Below are positions 19,227 through 27,051 of a stretch of DNA of 64,000 nt, piece after piece. This DNA is from Melittangium boletus DSM 14713 (lineage in GTDB: Bacteria; Myxococcota; Myxococcia; Myxococcales; Myxococcaceae). The position numbers were made by a program, and so were the translations under genes. The DNA is taken from NCBI RefSeq assembly GCF_002305855.1, contig NZ_CP022163.1, forward strand, positions 6,634,292 through 6,698,291, in the 5' to 3' direction. Position 1 is the first letter of the stretch; each line of letters starts with the position of its first letter. The notes beneath the pieces were generated by a model that saw only the letters and a program-made list of their open reading frames with translations, was not told where the DNA came from and did no database searches.

Positions 19227-20573
19227 TCACCCGGGCGAGGGGTCGCTCGGGCCCAGGGTGAAGCCCACCCGGGCACCGCCCTCGGCGCGATTCTCCGCGA
19301 AGGTGTCTCCGCCATGGGCCTGGGCGATTCTCCGCACCAGGGCGAGCCCCAGTCCCAGCGAGCCCGCCTCGCGGGACTCCCGGCCCGGACGCCCCCGGTA
19401 GAAGGGCTCGAAGAGGCGGGCCTCCTCGCCCGGAGGCAGCCCCGGGCCGCGGTCCTCCACGCAGAAGGCGAGCCGTCCGTCACGCTCCACCAGGCGCAGC
19501 GCCTCCACCCCCTGGCCATGCCCGCGCGCGTTGTCCAGCAGGTTGGCCAGGGCGCGCCCGAGCAGCGTGGCGTCCCCCACCAGCCGCGTGTCGGTCGTCT
19601 CCACCGCCAGCGTCTCCGGCGGTAGTCCCGTGCGCTCCAGGGCCCGCGACGCCAGCTCCGTGGCGTCCAGCGCGCGCCGGGTGAGCTGGCCGAAGTCCAG
19701 CCGTGAGCTCGCCAGCAGCTCGCCCACGAGCGAGTCCAGCTCCACCACCTCGCGCTCCATCTGCTCGGCCATGCGCTCCGGGCCTCCGGCGTCCCGCATC
19801 AGCTCCACGAGGACGCGCAGGTGCGCCAGGGGCGTGCGCAGCTCGTGGGACACGGTGGCGAGCAGCTCGCGTTGTTCCCCCATCTGCCGCTCGATGCGCG
19901 CGGCCATCTCGTTGAAGGCCGAGGCCAGCACGGCCATCTCCCCCGTGGCGTGACGTCCCAGGTGCACGCGCGTGTCCAGCCGGCCCTCGCCCAGCTCCTT
20001 CGCGGCCAGTGCCAGCAGATCCATGGGGTGGGCCAGCCGCCGGGCGAGCCATCCCGAGGCCATCCACAGCGTGGCCATGGCCAGCGCCCATCCGAGCGGC
20101 GCGCGCCAGGGTGGCCGGGTGCGTCCGGCGCCGGCGCAGGCGTACGCCGTGCCGAGCCGCTGGCCCTTCCGGAGCACGGGCAGGGTGAACGTCGCGTCCG
20201 GTGGCTCACACGGCGCGCCCGTGCGTTCGAGCACGGTGCCCGAGGCATCGTGCAACTCGACGTCCGTGAGCAGATCCGTGGCCACCGCGTGCATGAGCGC
20301 GCTGCGTTCCCCGGGAGCGTCCCAGACCTCGGCGAGGCGGTTGGCCGCGAAGACGCGCATGCGCCCGGCGTCCTGGCGCCAGGTGCCGCCCGTCGCATAC
20401 ATGCCCGTGCCCACCACGACGCCGGTGGCGAGCATGGAGATGGTGAACCAGGCGAAGAGCCGTCGGCGCAGGCGGGCCCGGACGAACGAGCTGAAGCCGA
20501 AGCGGCGCATGTGCCCAGGGTGCCCATGGGGATGGCCTCCCCGGTGGTGTCCTCCCCGGTGGTGCTGTCTCAA
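19227..20573 (-). CDS. Sensor histidine kinase with His-rich N-terminus
   Basis: A 448-residue membrane kinase. From the likely TTG start (20573), which overlaps the regulator stop (TTGA) and has GGAGG four bases upstream, the first 21 residues are rich in His and Gly (MRQHHRGGHHRGGHPHGHPG). An internal ATG at 20510 would remove them. Then come a helix near 40-62, a short periplasmic part, a second helix, HAMP, the phospho-acceptor block VSHELRTPLAHLRV near 243, the N box (LANLLDNARGHG), FCVEDRGPGLPPG and GSLGLGLALV. It would phosphorylate the OmpR-type regulator encoded just upstream. The cytoplasmic His-rich tail could bind metal. Confidence 0.9.
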   Translation of the reverse strand: MRQHHRGGHHRGGHPHGHPGHMRRFGFSSFVRARLRRRLFAWFTISMLATGVVVGTGMYATGGTWRQDAGRMRVFAANRLAEVWDAPGERSALMHAVATDLLTDVELHDASGTVLERTGAPCEPPDATFTLPVLRKGQRLGTAYACAGAGRTRPPWRAPLGWALAMATLWMASGWLARRLAHPMDLLALAAKELGEGRLDTRVHLGRHATGEMAVLASAFNEMAARIERQMGEQRELLATVSHELRTPLAHLRVLVELMRDAGGPERMAEQMEREVVELDSLVGELLASSRLDFGQLTRRALDATELASRALERTGLPPETLAVETTDTRLVGDATLLGRALANLLDNARGHGQGVEALRLVERDGRLAFCVEDRGPGLPPGEEARLFEPFYRGRPGRESREAGSLGLGLALVRRIAQAHGGDTFAENRAEGGARVGFTLGPSDPSPG

Positions 20574-21250
20574 GGCCCCTCCCGGGCGAAGACGTAGCCC
20601 AGGCCCCGGACGGTCTTGATGAGGCGTCCGCCCTCCTCGCCCAGCTTCTGCCGCAGGTGGGAGATGTGCACGTCCACGGTGCGCTCGCCCACCACGGTGT
20701 CGCCCCGGCCCGCTTCGCCGAGCAGCGCGTCGCGGGGGATGACGCGGCCGGCCCGCCGCACGAGTGCCACCAGCAGATCGAACTCGAGCCCCGTGAGTTC
20801 CACGCGCCGGCCGTTCACGCGCGCCTCGCGGGCGGGCACATCGAGCGACACGCCATGGGCTTCCAGCTTCTCGGCCATGGCGGTGGGCTGGACGCGCCGC
20901 AGCACGGCGCGCAGGCGCGCGAGCAGTTCCCGGGGACCGAAGGGCTTGGCGAGGTAGTCATCCGCGCCCAGTTCGAGTCCCACCACTCGGTCCGTCTCGT
21001 CCCCGCGCGCGGTGAGCATGAGGATGGGGACGACGCTCTTGGCGCGGATGCGGCGGCACACCTCGAGCCCGTCCATGCCCGGCATCATCACGTCCAGGAG
21101 CACGGCGTCATAGGCGCTCGCCTCCAGCGCGGCCAGGCCCCGTCCGCCATCGGGTGCATGGGTGACGTGGATGCCGTGCTGCCCGAGGTACTGCGCGAGC
21201 AGCTCGTACATCCGGGAGTCATCGTCGATGAGCAGGACGCGGGTGGACAT
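20570..21250 (-). CDS. OmpR/PhoB-family response regulator
   Basis: A 226-residue regulator: a receiver (LLIDDDSRMYELL, phospho-Asp in AVLLDVMMPGMDG, KPFGPRELLAR) and a winged-helix DNA-binding domain (LTGLEFDLLVALVRRAGRVI, VDVHISHLRQKLGEEG, IKTVRGLGYVF). It is the third gene of the metal-sensor operon and overlaps the kinase. It starts 15 bases after the micro-protein stop and lacks a clear ribosome site, so it may rely on re-initiation. It probably controls its own operon in response to envelope or metal stress, by analogy with CpxRA or CzcRS; that is inference. Confidence 0.93.
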   Translation of the reverse strand: MSTRVLLIDDDSRMYELLAQYLGQHGIHVTHAPDGGRGLAALEASAYDAVLLDVMMPGMDGLEVCRRIRAKSVVPILMLTARGDETDRVVGLELGADDYLAKPFGPRELLARLRAVLRRVQPTAMAEKLEAHGVSLDVPAREARVNGRRVELTGLEFDLLVALVRRAGRVIPRDALLGEAGRGDTVVGERTVDVHISHLRQKLGEEGGRLIKTVRGLGYVFAREGP

Positions 21251-21265
21251 GGACGGGAAGCGACT

Positions 21266-21436
21266 CTAGCCCGGGCCGGGGGCGGCTGGCGCTCCAGACG
21301 GGGAGGGCGAATGGGCGCCGCGGTGGCACTCCCAGCGGTGGCCCTCGTGGTGCGAGCGGGAGAGGTGGGCGAAGCCGGAGGCGTACCCGGCGACGGCGCC
21401 CACGGCGAGGATGAAGGAGAGGAGACGGCGGCGCAT
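21266..21436 (-). CDS. 56-residue His/Cys membrane micro-protein
   Basis: A small gene between the Spy-like sensor and the response regulator, same strand, with gaps of 35 and 15 bases. ATG 21436 has AGGA eight bases upstream. The product starts with a membrane helix or signal (RRRLLSFILAVGAVAGYASG) and continues with HLSRSHHEGHRWECHRGAHS, giving six His and one Cys in twenty residues, then a Pro/Ala tail. The His/Cys part would face the periplasm and could bind metal. Position and ribosome site argue for a real gene. No family was recognised. Confidence 0.65.
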   Translation of the reverse strand: MRRRLLSFILAVGAVAGYASGFAHLSRSHHEGHRWECHRGAHSPSPSGAPAAPGPG

Positions 21437-21471
21437 GGAGGCTGTCCTTTCGGTGTCTGGGGAGATGGGAT

Positions 21472-21960
21472 TCAGCAGGCCCGAGCGCTCCGCCAGCCTC
21501 CGCACCGGCCGCCGTGGCCATGACGGCGGTGGCCATGGCTCCAGCCGTGCTCGATCAGATCCGCCAGCTCCCGGCGCTGCTTGGGATCCAACGCTTCGTG
21601 GATCTTCGCCGTCGAGCCCCGCAAGGCCTTGCGCAGGTTGTCGATGAGCTCGTCATGCTTCGCGTCCAGCTCGCGCAGGGCGGCCGCGTCGAACGCCTCG
21701 CCGCGCAACGAGCGGGCGATGGCGGCGCGCGTGGCGCTCAGCTCGTCGCGCATCTTCTCCACGGCCTCGGTCAGCTCATCCGCGGCCTGGACGAGGACCT
21801 TTTCCTGGCCGGGCGAGGTGTCCAGGCGCTCGAAGAGCCAGCGCATCCGGCCGCGCCAGCTCCAGCGGCCCGGACCGCCGTGGCGAGAGTGCCAGCGGCC
21901 CCGGCGCAGGTTGTAGAAGAGACCCGCCAGGCAGGCGGTTCCAAAGACGAATCCAAACAT
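21472..21960 (-). CDS. Periplasmic heavy-metal sensor, Spy/CpxP/CnrX-like
   Basis: A 162-residue exported or membrane-anchored helical protein, first in the operon. ATG 21960 has GGAAGGAGC upstream. After an N-terminal hydrophobic segment (FGFVFGTACLAGLFY) come Arg/His-rich residues and a long helical region with ELTEAVEKMRDELSATR and IHEALDPKQRRELADLIEH, the LTPxQ-type pattern of Spy/CpxP/CnrX proteins. The C-terminus is again His/Cys-rich (HGHRRHGHGGRCGG). Family members bind metal or unfolded protein in the periplasm and restrain a sensor kinase. The kinase and regulator lie downstream, so a feedback loop is likely. Confidence 0.8.
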   Translation of the reverse strand: MFGFVFGTACLAGLFYNLRRGRWHSRHGGPGRWSWRGRMRWLFERLDTSPGQEKVLVQAADELTEAVEKMRDELSATRAAIARSLRGEAFDAAALRELDAKHDELIDNLRKALRGSTAKIHEALDPKQRRELADLIEHGWSHGHRRHGHGGRCGGWRSARAC

Positions 21961-22189
21961 GGGACTGCTCCTTCCGTGAGGAGCCAAGCCGTCGAGGGCC
22001 GGGCCTCCATCGGTTGTGAACGGAAGGTACGCGGGGGATGTGAAGCGCGCGCCGGGTGGGGGTGAAGAAGTGTGAAGGGCCCTCGCGGAATGAGGAGTGG
22101 GACGAGTGCGTTACATCTCCTACGCCACCCTGGGATGAGGTGGTGGTCGTGTGGTTCGTAGACGCAGTCAGTGGAAAGCAGGGAAGTCC

Positions 22190-22393
22190 ATGGCAACAGG
22201 TACCGTGAAGTGGTTCAACGACGCGAAGGGGTTCGGCTTCATCGCGCCGGACGGTGGGGGAGACGATGTCTTCTGCCACCACACCGCCATCAACATGGAT
22301 GGCTTTCGCTCCCTCCAGGAAGGCCAGAAGGTGGAGTTCGAAGTGACGCGTGGCCCCAAGGGCCTGCAGGCGCAGAACGTCCGCGCCGCGTGA
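22190..22393 (+). CDS. Cold-shock protein, CspA family
   Basis: A 67-residue OB-fold single-strand nucleic-acid binding protein. It starts MATGTVKWFNDAKGFGFIAP, with RNP1 (KGFGFI) and RNP2 (DVFCHHTAI, where VFVH is usual; a Cys replaces the second Val). ATG 22190 has AGGGA about six bases upstream. It acts as an RNA chaperone during cold or stationary phase. It has its own upstream region of over 200 bases. Several paralogues usually exist per myxobacterial genome, so no specific csp letter is given. Confidence 0.95.
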   Translation: MATGTVKWFNDAKGFGFIAPDGGGDDVFCHHTAINMDGFRSLQEGQKVEFEVTRGPKGLQAQNVRAA

Positions 22394-22540
22394 TTCCATG
22401 AATGCCAGCCCCAGGGGCCGGTGTTCCTCGCGCCCGCTCTTCCCTTCGAGGGGGGAGCGGGCGTGGCATTTGCGGGCTTCGCCTCGCCCCTCACGCCCTA
22501 CCTTGTGCGGAGAAGTCAACCGCCAGCGAAGGGGACGGCA

Positions 22541-22903
22541 ATGGGTGACACGAGTGTGAAGAAGGTCGACTCCCATCACTCGCCCACGGGGCAGATGGGG
22601 CAGAAGTACCTGGCCGGGGGCGTGCGGGTGGCCATGCGCCTGTGGGAGAACGAGCAGCCGGGCGAGGCCAAGCCCGCCTCCACTCGCGACTACGAGACGG
22701 TGGGCTACGTCATCAAGGGCCGCGCGGAACTCCACCTGGAGGGGCAGGTGCTGGTGCTCAACCCCGGGGATTCCTGGCTCGTGCCCCGAGGCGCCAGCCA
22801 CACGTACAAGATCCTGGAGACCTTCACGGCGGTGGAGGCCACGAGCCCGCCGGCCTCCGCGCACGGGCGCGACGAGAAGAGTGGCGCGCCGGCCAAGGCA
22901 TAG
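22541..22903 (+). CDS. Cupin domain protein
   Basis: A 120-residue single-domain cupin. Motif 1 is seen as YETVGYVIKGRAELHLEG and motif 2 as PGDSWLVPRGASHTYKI; the first motif lacks the usual His pair, so metal binding is doubtful. ATG 22541 has AGGGGA upstream. The ends are charged and probably flexible (VKKVDSHHSPTG; DEKSGAPAKA). The function cannot be read from a small cupin; sugar, hormone-like ligand or quercetinase-like roles are all possible. It is convergent with the TIMP-like gene. Confidence 0.85.
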   Translation: MGDTSVKKVDSHHSPTGQMGQKYLAGGVRVAMRLWENEQPGEAKPASTRDYETVGYVIKGRAELHLEGQVLVLNPGDSWLVPRGASHTYKILETFTAVEATSPPASAHGRDEKSGAPAKA

Positions 22904-22939
22904 CGCGCTCCGCGTGGCACGGTGAAGCACTCTTCGGGC

Positions 22940-22968
22940 GAGCCCCGCTCCGTCATGGCGCGGGGCTC
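22940..22968. terminator. Hairpin between convergent genes
   Basis: A perfect nine-pair stem, GAGCCCCGC (22940-22948) with GCGGGGCTC (22960-22968), and an 11-base loop lies between the cupin stop and the TIMP-like stop. T runs are poor on both strands, so it is a likely but not certain bidirectional terminator. Confidence 0.45.
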
Positions 22969-24001
22969 ACGGATTTGGGGACGTGGGCATGGGCGTCCGC
23001 GCGACGCGGCAGGAGTACCTGCGGCCACCATCAGGTCCGGGATGGCACAACAGGATCGCCGATGGGGGCGCTCTCTGCCCAAAAGGCCGCGCGGTGGCAC
23101 TCAGGTAGCACGTGGGTTCGTCAGGCGAGTGCCAGTCGCACTGCTCCGGTGAGAGCACCTCCAGTGGCATCCATGCGGCCTTGCGGCTCTTGGACTCGTC
23201 GCACTGCGGTAACGCCTCACCCGGTTCGACACATTGGAAGCGAGGGTACATGTTCGGGGCCGGAGTCGACACGTCCAGGCTCTTGCACCAGCGAAGCTGA
23301 ACCTTTTGCATGCACGCGGCATCGACGGAGTGGTGCGGCGTCTGAGTCAGCTCGAAGGGCTTACCGTCCCACGATCTGCCCACCATCACGAAACTCGTCG
23401 GGGTCGATGCGGGGTCCGAGCGTGTGTAGAACGGTTTGCCAGCTTTCATCGCCGCTGCTGCTTGAGGCTGCCATTCCCACAGGCCCGGTGCTGCTCCAGG
23501 GGCGGCAATCAGGCGGCCCCCGATGCTGAAGTGATCACAAGGCTCACACGACACGGACTCGCGTTGGAGTGCCACGGGCACGGGCGGAAGCTTCCCCGTG
23601 CGGAGCCAGACGAGTTCGGAGTCTCCCTCGGTCACCAACCGTGTGCGTGAACAGAAATAGACCTCGGCCGGATTTTCACGGTGGGCGTACATGAGGTATT
23701 CCCTCCCGGCCTCGAATGCGATGGTGCAGTCGCCTCCTCCCCCGGAGGGCAACTCGAGTCTATCTCCTGGCTTGAGCTGGCCCTTGAAGACCTCCAGGAC
23801 TTCCGCGGACGCCAGGCCTCCGAATGCGCGTGAGTCCACGGATATGAGACGCGCTCGGTAGATGGCGGTCGCTCCGGAGCGCGCCGTTCTCAGTGCGGTG
23901 GGGAGATTCGTGGACTCCTTCGCGCAACTGCAGGCATGGGCAGCCGTTGGCCACGCGAATAAAGCCGCGATCACCACGAGCCATATCCGTCTTGTCATCA
24001 T
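22967..24001 (-). CDS. Secreted TIMP/netrin-like N-terminal domain protein
   Basis: A 344-residue exported protein. ATG 24001 is chosen for AGGA eight bases upstream. The signal peptide RRIWLVVIAALFAWPTAAHA would leave a mature protein starting CSCAKES, the Cys-x-Cys N-terminus of the TIMP/netrin fold. The rest of the first domain fits too: ATAIYRARLISVD, ASAEVLEVFKGQLKPGD, GGDCTIAFEAGREYLMYAH. The C-terminal 200 residues (EPCDHFSIGG, about ten Cys) are not recognised. Bacterial TIMP-like proteins are mostly uncharacterised; metalloprotease inhibition is known only for the animal proteins. Codon use is less G/C-biased than in housekeeping neighbours. Confidence 0.65.
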   Translation of the reverse strand: MMTRRIWLVVIAALFAWPTAAHACSCAKESTNLPTALRTARSGATAIYRARLISVDSRAFGGLASAEVLEVFKGQLKPGDRLELPSGGGGDCTIAFEAGREYLMYAHRENPAEVYFCSRTRLVTEGDSELVWLRTGKLPPVPVALQRESVSCEPCDHFSIGGRLIAAPGAAPGLWEWQPQAAAAMKAGKPFYTRSDPASTPTSFVMVGRSWDGKPFELTQTPHHSVDAACMQKVQLRWCKSLDVSTPAPNMYPRFQCVEPGEALPQCDESKSRKAAWMPLEVLSPEQCDWHSPDEPTCYLSATARPFGQRAPPSAILLCHPGPDGGRRYSCRVARTPMPTSPNP

Positions 24002-24127
24002 GCGGAACATCCTACCGCATCGTCGTCCCCCCTCGCCGAGCCCCCCTGCCCGAGACGCCGTCCCCTTGACCTCGTGAGCCGGCGACACGGGAGGTCGCCG
24101 ACTGCCTTGGCCGCGTCCCGTGCCGGG

Positions 24128-25144
24128 CTACTTCGTGAGCTTGAAGACCTTGTAGAACTGAGCCCAGTAGATGCCCGTGTCATCCACGGCGATATCGCTC
24201 GTGGAGTAGGTCTCCGTGGTCAGGACCTGATCGCCGCTCCCATCCTTGCAGGTGGCGGTGAGGACTTCGTCCTTGATCCAGTAGAGCCGCTCGCCATCGA
24301 CGGCCAGGATATTTCCCGGACTGTCCGCATAGGCGATGTTCGTCACGGCGCCGCCGCTCTTGGAGATCTTGTTGAGACCGGTGTAGTAGTCGAGGAAGTA
24401 GAGGGTGTCCGCGTCCATGGCGAACTTGTGGAACTTGCCCGCCTGGAGGAAGAGAAGCAGGGTGGGGGCGGCTCCACCATTCTTCGGCGCCTTCCAGAGG
24501 TTCCATCCCTTGCCATTCGCTGGCCGGTTCACCCAGTAGAGGCTGTCCCCGTCCACGAGGGCCTGAAGCGGCTTGCTCGGGAGGCCGCTCTGCGCGACCA
24601 CGGTGGGCGAGCCCCCCGCGCGGGGCACCGTGTAGAAGTGCCCATTGTCGTTGTCGACCCAGTAGAGGTGGGTGGCGTCCCCCGTGAGGAATCTCGGCTT
24701 CTGGGTCGAGGGCGAGGTCGGAATGGCCGTGAAGGAGCCGTTGGCGTTCAGGCGGTTCACCCGGCCCGGCAGGGGATTCGCGGCGCCCAGGACATAGATC
24801 TCCCCGCCGGCCTCTTCGACGGCCGGGATGGTCGCGAGATTCGTGAGGAAGCGTGAGGCGGAGCCGCCTGACTTGGGGACCCGGCCCACGAAGCCGTTCG
24901 CGATATACGGGTAGGCGCCGCCAGCGAAGTACACGTCATTGTCAGTCAATGCGATGGACTCCGTGGGCCAGAAATCCGCGATCAGGACGGGCGAGCAGAC
25001 TCCGCCCCCGCACAGAGGTGCGCATCCCGCGCGGGTGGGGGCGTTATTGCTTCCCTCCGCCATGCTGGCCGTGGCGAGGAGGACGGCCGAAGTGGCGGAG
25101 AAGACGGTCGCGGAGGAGTGAATCGCTCTAAGCAGTTTCTTCAT
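24128..25144 (-). CDS. Secreted beta-propeller-like protein of unknown function
   Basis: A 338-residue exported protein with recurring blades: IALTDNDVYFAGGA, EIYVLGAANP, DATHLYWVDNDNGHFYTV, DGDSLYWVNRPANGKG, DADTLYFLDYYTG, DGERLYWIKDEVL, VDDTGIYWAQF. This periodic LYW-and-shorthand-Asp pattern is the DUF5050/NHL-like propeller type common in myxobacterial secreted proteins. ATG 25144 has GAGGTG eight bases upstream and begins a signal peptide ending near ASMAEG; a Cys cluster (CAPLCGGGVC) follows. Blades of this type bind partners rather than catalyse. No operon partner; the TIMP-like gene follows on the same strand after 126 bases. Confidence 0.75.
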   Translation of the reverse strand: MKKLLRAIHSSATVFSATSAVLLATASMAEGSNNAPTRAGCAPLCGGGVCSPVLIADFWPTESIALTDNDVYFAGGAYPYIANGFVGRVPKSGGSASRFLTNLATIPAVEEAGGEIYVLGAANPLPGRVNRLNANGSFTAIPTSPSTQKPRFLTGDATHLYWVDNDNGHFYTVPRAGGSPTVVAQSGLPSKPLQALVDGDSLYWVNRPANGKGWNLWKAPKNGGAAPTLLLFLQAGKFHKFAMDADTLYFLDYYTGLNKISKSGGAVTNIAYADSPGNILAVDGERLYWIKDEVLTATCKDGSGDQVLTTETYSTSDIAVDDTGIYWAQFYKVFKLTK

Positions 25145-25214
25145 ACGCAACACCTCAGTGAAGGCTTGAAATGCAAGACACGTATGGAACCCAGCGAACA
25201 GCGCGGGGTGTATG

Positions 25215-25663
25215 TCACGCTCTTGTTTTCAGGTCAAATGTTGATCGTGTTTTTCCGTGCTGTGTCGTTTTGAGAGAGTGAGAAATGACGCAGTTGCTCA
25301 GCTTTGCCAAGCTGATGGCGAGGGTGGATGAGCTGCCGGCGCGCGTCGTGGATTTCGATGCGCGGCTCAACCAATTCTTGAGCAAATCCTCGAGGCCACC
25401 TTTTCTCGGACGCGCCCGGTCCCCCGCGCCAGCCCAAGTCAAGACACAGTATCCTTGGGGCCGGATGCATTCCTCGCCGGGGATGGCGCTGAAACGGTGG
25501 AAGTGGTTCTGCAACACCCCGGCATCCAGCGCTCGAAGAACTTGTTCAGTTCGCTCGCGGAGGCGGCTCCTGTGAGAGACACGTCATCTCGTTCAAAAAC
25601 GAAGTCACCGGATGCGAGCCGGAGGGTCTCGTTTTTCGCGCGCGGCCAGTGCACGTTGTTCAT
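25215..25663 (-). pseudogene. Frame-disrupted gene, about 149 codons
   Basis: Two minus-strand frames join into one plausible protein. The first, from ATG 25663, reads MNNVHWPRAKNETLRLASG and on to SELNKFFERWMPG. Near 25520 the coding pattern moves by one base into VLQNHFHRFSAIPGEEC, IRPQGYCVLTWAG, LEDLLKNWLSRA, ending at a TGA at 25217-25215. Adding one G to the GGGG run at the junction restores one frame. Both halves keep G/C-rich third positions. The family is not recognised. It is either a young pseudogene or a sequencing error in a homopolymer. No ribosome site precedes the ATG. Confidence 0.45.
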
Positions 25664-25766
25664 GGGGTCACGACTCGAATGTTGGTCGCGAGTGGCATCT
25701 CCGCAGTGCGAGGGGGGCCCGCACGAAAGGACTAGCGAGCACACAATGTGCGGGAGAGCCATGTAA

Positions 25767-25919
25767 CCGGGGCAAGCCCAGCTGGCCGCGACCTGGGACG
25801 GCCTCGTCCTCTACGATCTCGTGAAGACGCGGAAACTCTGGACAGGCGTCTACCATGGGGACTCGCTGGCATTGCGCGCGGGATTCTCCTCGCTGCCGGG
25901 CGTCGCGGGTGAACGCTAG
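25767..25919 (+). pseudogene. Short coding remnant without a start
   Basis: A 50-codon stretch following an in-frame TAA (25764-25766) and ending TAG (25917-25919) reads QAQLAATWDGLVLYDLVKTR then KLWTGVYHGDSLALRAGFSS. Its codons have the G/C third-base bias of real genes here, yet it has no good start or ribosome site. It looks like a broken fragment. The parent family is not recognised. Confidence 0.3.
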
Positions 25920-26115
25920 CCAAGGGGCTCGAGGCCGCCGTGCTGTCAGGCGGGGTCATCGCGGGTGCGTCAGGAGCGCTTTCCGATCGGCCCTGTGACG
26001 GTGTTCACTCGATACGAGTGAAGCGGATCACGGCTTGCGTGCGGCATTTCGGACAACTTTCTCCGCGCTGGGGCGATGAACGCCACGGCGAAGCGCATGA
26101 AATTGGAGAAAGCCC

Positions 26116-26748
26116 TTGAAGATGAACTCCTGGCCGACTGTGGTGATTGTGGGTCTGTCTATGCTGTCCGCCTGCGGCGGCGAGGACCTGAGCCAGTCGC
26201 AAGCGGACATGGCCGAACCGTCGACCGAGAACCTTGCCCAGACGAGCAACGGACTCGTCGTGGACGGGAACGACAATCAGTTCATGGAATACCATGGAGG
26301 CAGTGGGGGCAGCTTCAACACCGCTTACTGCGATCCCGGGTACGTGGCGGTGAGCATCAAGGGCCGCGCTGGGCAGCACATCGACAGGATTGTCCTTACC
26401 TGCCACAAACTGTTGCCGGATGGCGGCATCGGCTCCGATTGGCACACCACCGCTTGGCAGGGTGGCGCTGGCGGCGCGGACTTCCGGATGGACTGCCCAC
26501 TGGGACAAGCGATCGTACAAGTCTATGGCGCAAACGGGTGGTACGTGGATCGGCTGGGGATCGCCTGTGCGACCCCCATGGGCTGGCTCAATACTTTCAG
26601 TGCGGAATCGTATCCTGCTGCCGTTGGAGGAACCGGAGGCGGTTTTTTCTTCGACAGGTGCAATCAGGGATTCATGCTCACCGGGCTCAATCTGCGAACG
26701 GGCGAACTCGTCGATGGTGTGCAAGGCCGCTGCTCCAAGCTCAACTGA
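26116..26748 (+). CDS. Jacalin-like lipoprotein
   Basis: A 210-residue lipoprotein, with lipobox LSAC at the end of WPTVVIVGLSMLSAC. TTG 26116 has GGAG seven bases upstream; ATG 26122 is a second choice with a worse distance. The body has two halves of the beta-prism/jacalin type: GGSGGSFNTAYCDPGYVAVS, IKGRAGQHIDRIVLTC, then GGAGGADFRMDCPLGQAIVQ and GANGWYVDRLGIAC, and a third start GGTGGGFFFDRC. Proteins of this fold often bind glycans at the surface. Six to eight Cys probably form disulfides. The neighbourhood is decayed sequence, so this may be an accessory gene. Confidence 0.65.
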   Translation: MKMNSWPTVVIVGLSMLSACGGEDLSQSQADMAEPSTENLAQTSNGLVVDGNDNQFMEYHGGSGGSFNTAYCDPGYVAVSIKGRAGQHIDRIVLTCHKLLPDGGIGSDWHTTAWQGGAGGADFRMDCPLGQAIVQVYGANGWYVDRLGIACATPMGWLNTFSAESYPAAVGGTGGGFFFDRCNQGFMLTGLNLRTGELVDGVQGRCSKLN

Positions 26749-26838
26749 GCCGCAGACCGCCGTGTCCAGCGGCTTGCACGTGACGCTCTTCCACTCGCGG
26801 GTACCGGATGGTGTCTGAGGTGGATTGATAAAAACGGA

Positions 26839-27015
26839 TCAGGCCCAGGTTTCGCGCCCGGTTGGCTCGATGCACTCGCAGGACGTAGAGCAGCTGCGAT
26901 TCCAGCCGGTGGAGGAGCCGGTGTCCCAGGTGTTCTCGCTGGCCTCGAGCGCGCGGCGTGGTGCGCCGGTGGTGCGGAACTCGTCCGGGGCGGGTGTCCC
27001 GGGCTCGTCACCCAA
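26839..27015 (-). CDS. Possible 58-residue Cys-rich micro-protein
   Basis: A minus-strand frame from TTG 27015 (AGGA six bases upstream) to TGA 26841-26839 reads MGDEPGTPAPDEFRTTGAPR and ends SCSTSCECIEPTGRETWA. Most codons end in G or C as in real genes here, and the C-terminus holds three close Cys in a Ser/Thr/Cys-rich core. It lies directly downstream of tRNA-Ile on the same strand. The leader-plus-Cys/Ser/Thr core is reminiscent of a modified-peptide precursor, but no modifying enzyme is near. It could equally be the tail of a lost gene. It fills the roughly 300-base gap before the tRNA. Confidence 0.3.
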   Translation of the reverse strand: MGDEPGTPAPDEFRTTGAPRRALEASENTWDTGSSTGWNRSCSTSCECIEPTGRETWA

Positions 27016-27051
27016 CAAGAGTCCTGAGCCATTCCGCGAGGTTGAGGGGAA

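Larger units (their letters stand above)
25145..26115. other. 970-base stretch with no intact gene
   Basis: Between the propeller-like gene and the jacalin-like gene nothing intact is seen. It holds a frame-disrupted minus-strand coding remnant (25215-25663) and a short plus-strand remnant (25767-25919), listed separately. The remainder is less G/C-rich and has no recognisable RNA gene, repeat or transposase. Confidence 0.6.

Noticed and set aside
22914..22930. TGGCACGGTGAAGCAC, resembling a sigma-54 promoter
   Set aside because: The -12 part (AGCA) does not fit TTGC, and it lies between convergent genes.
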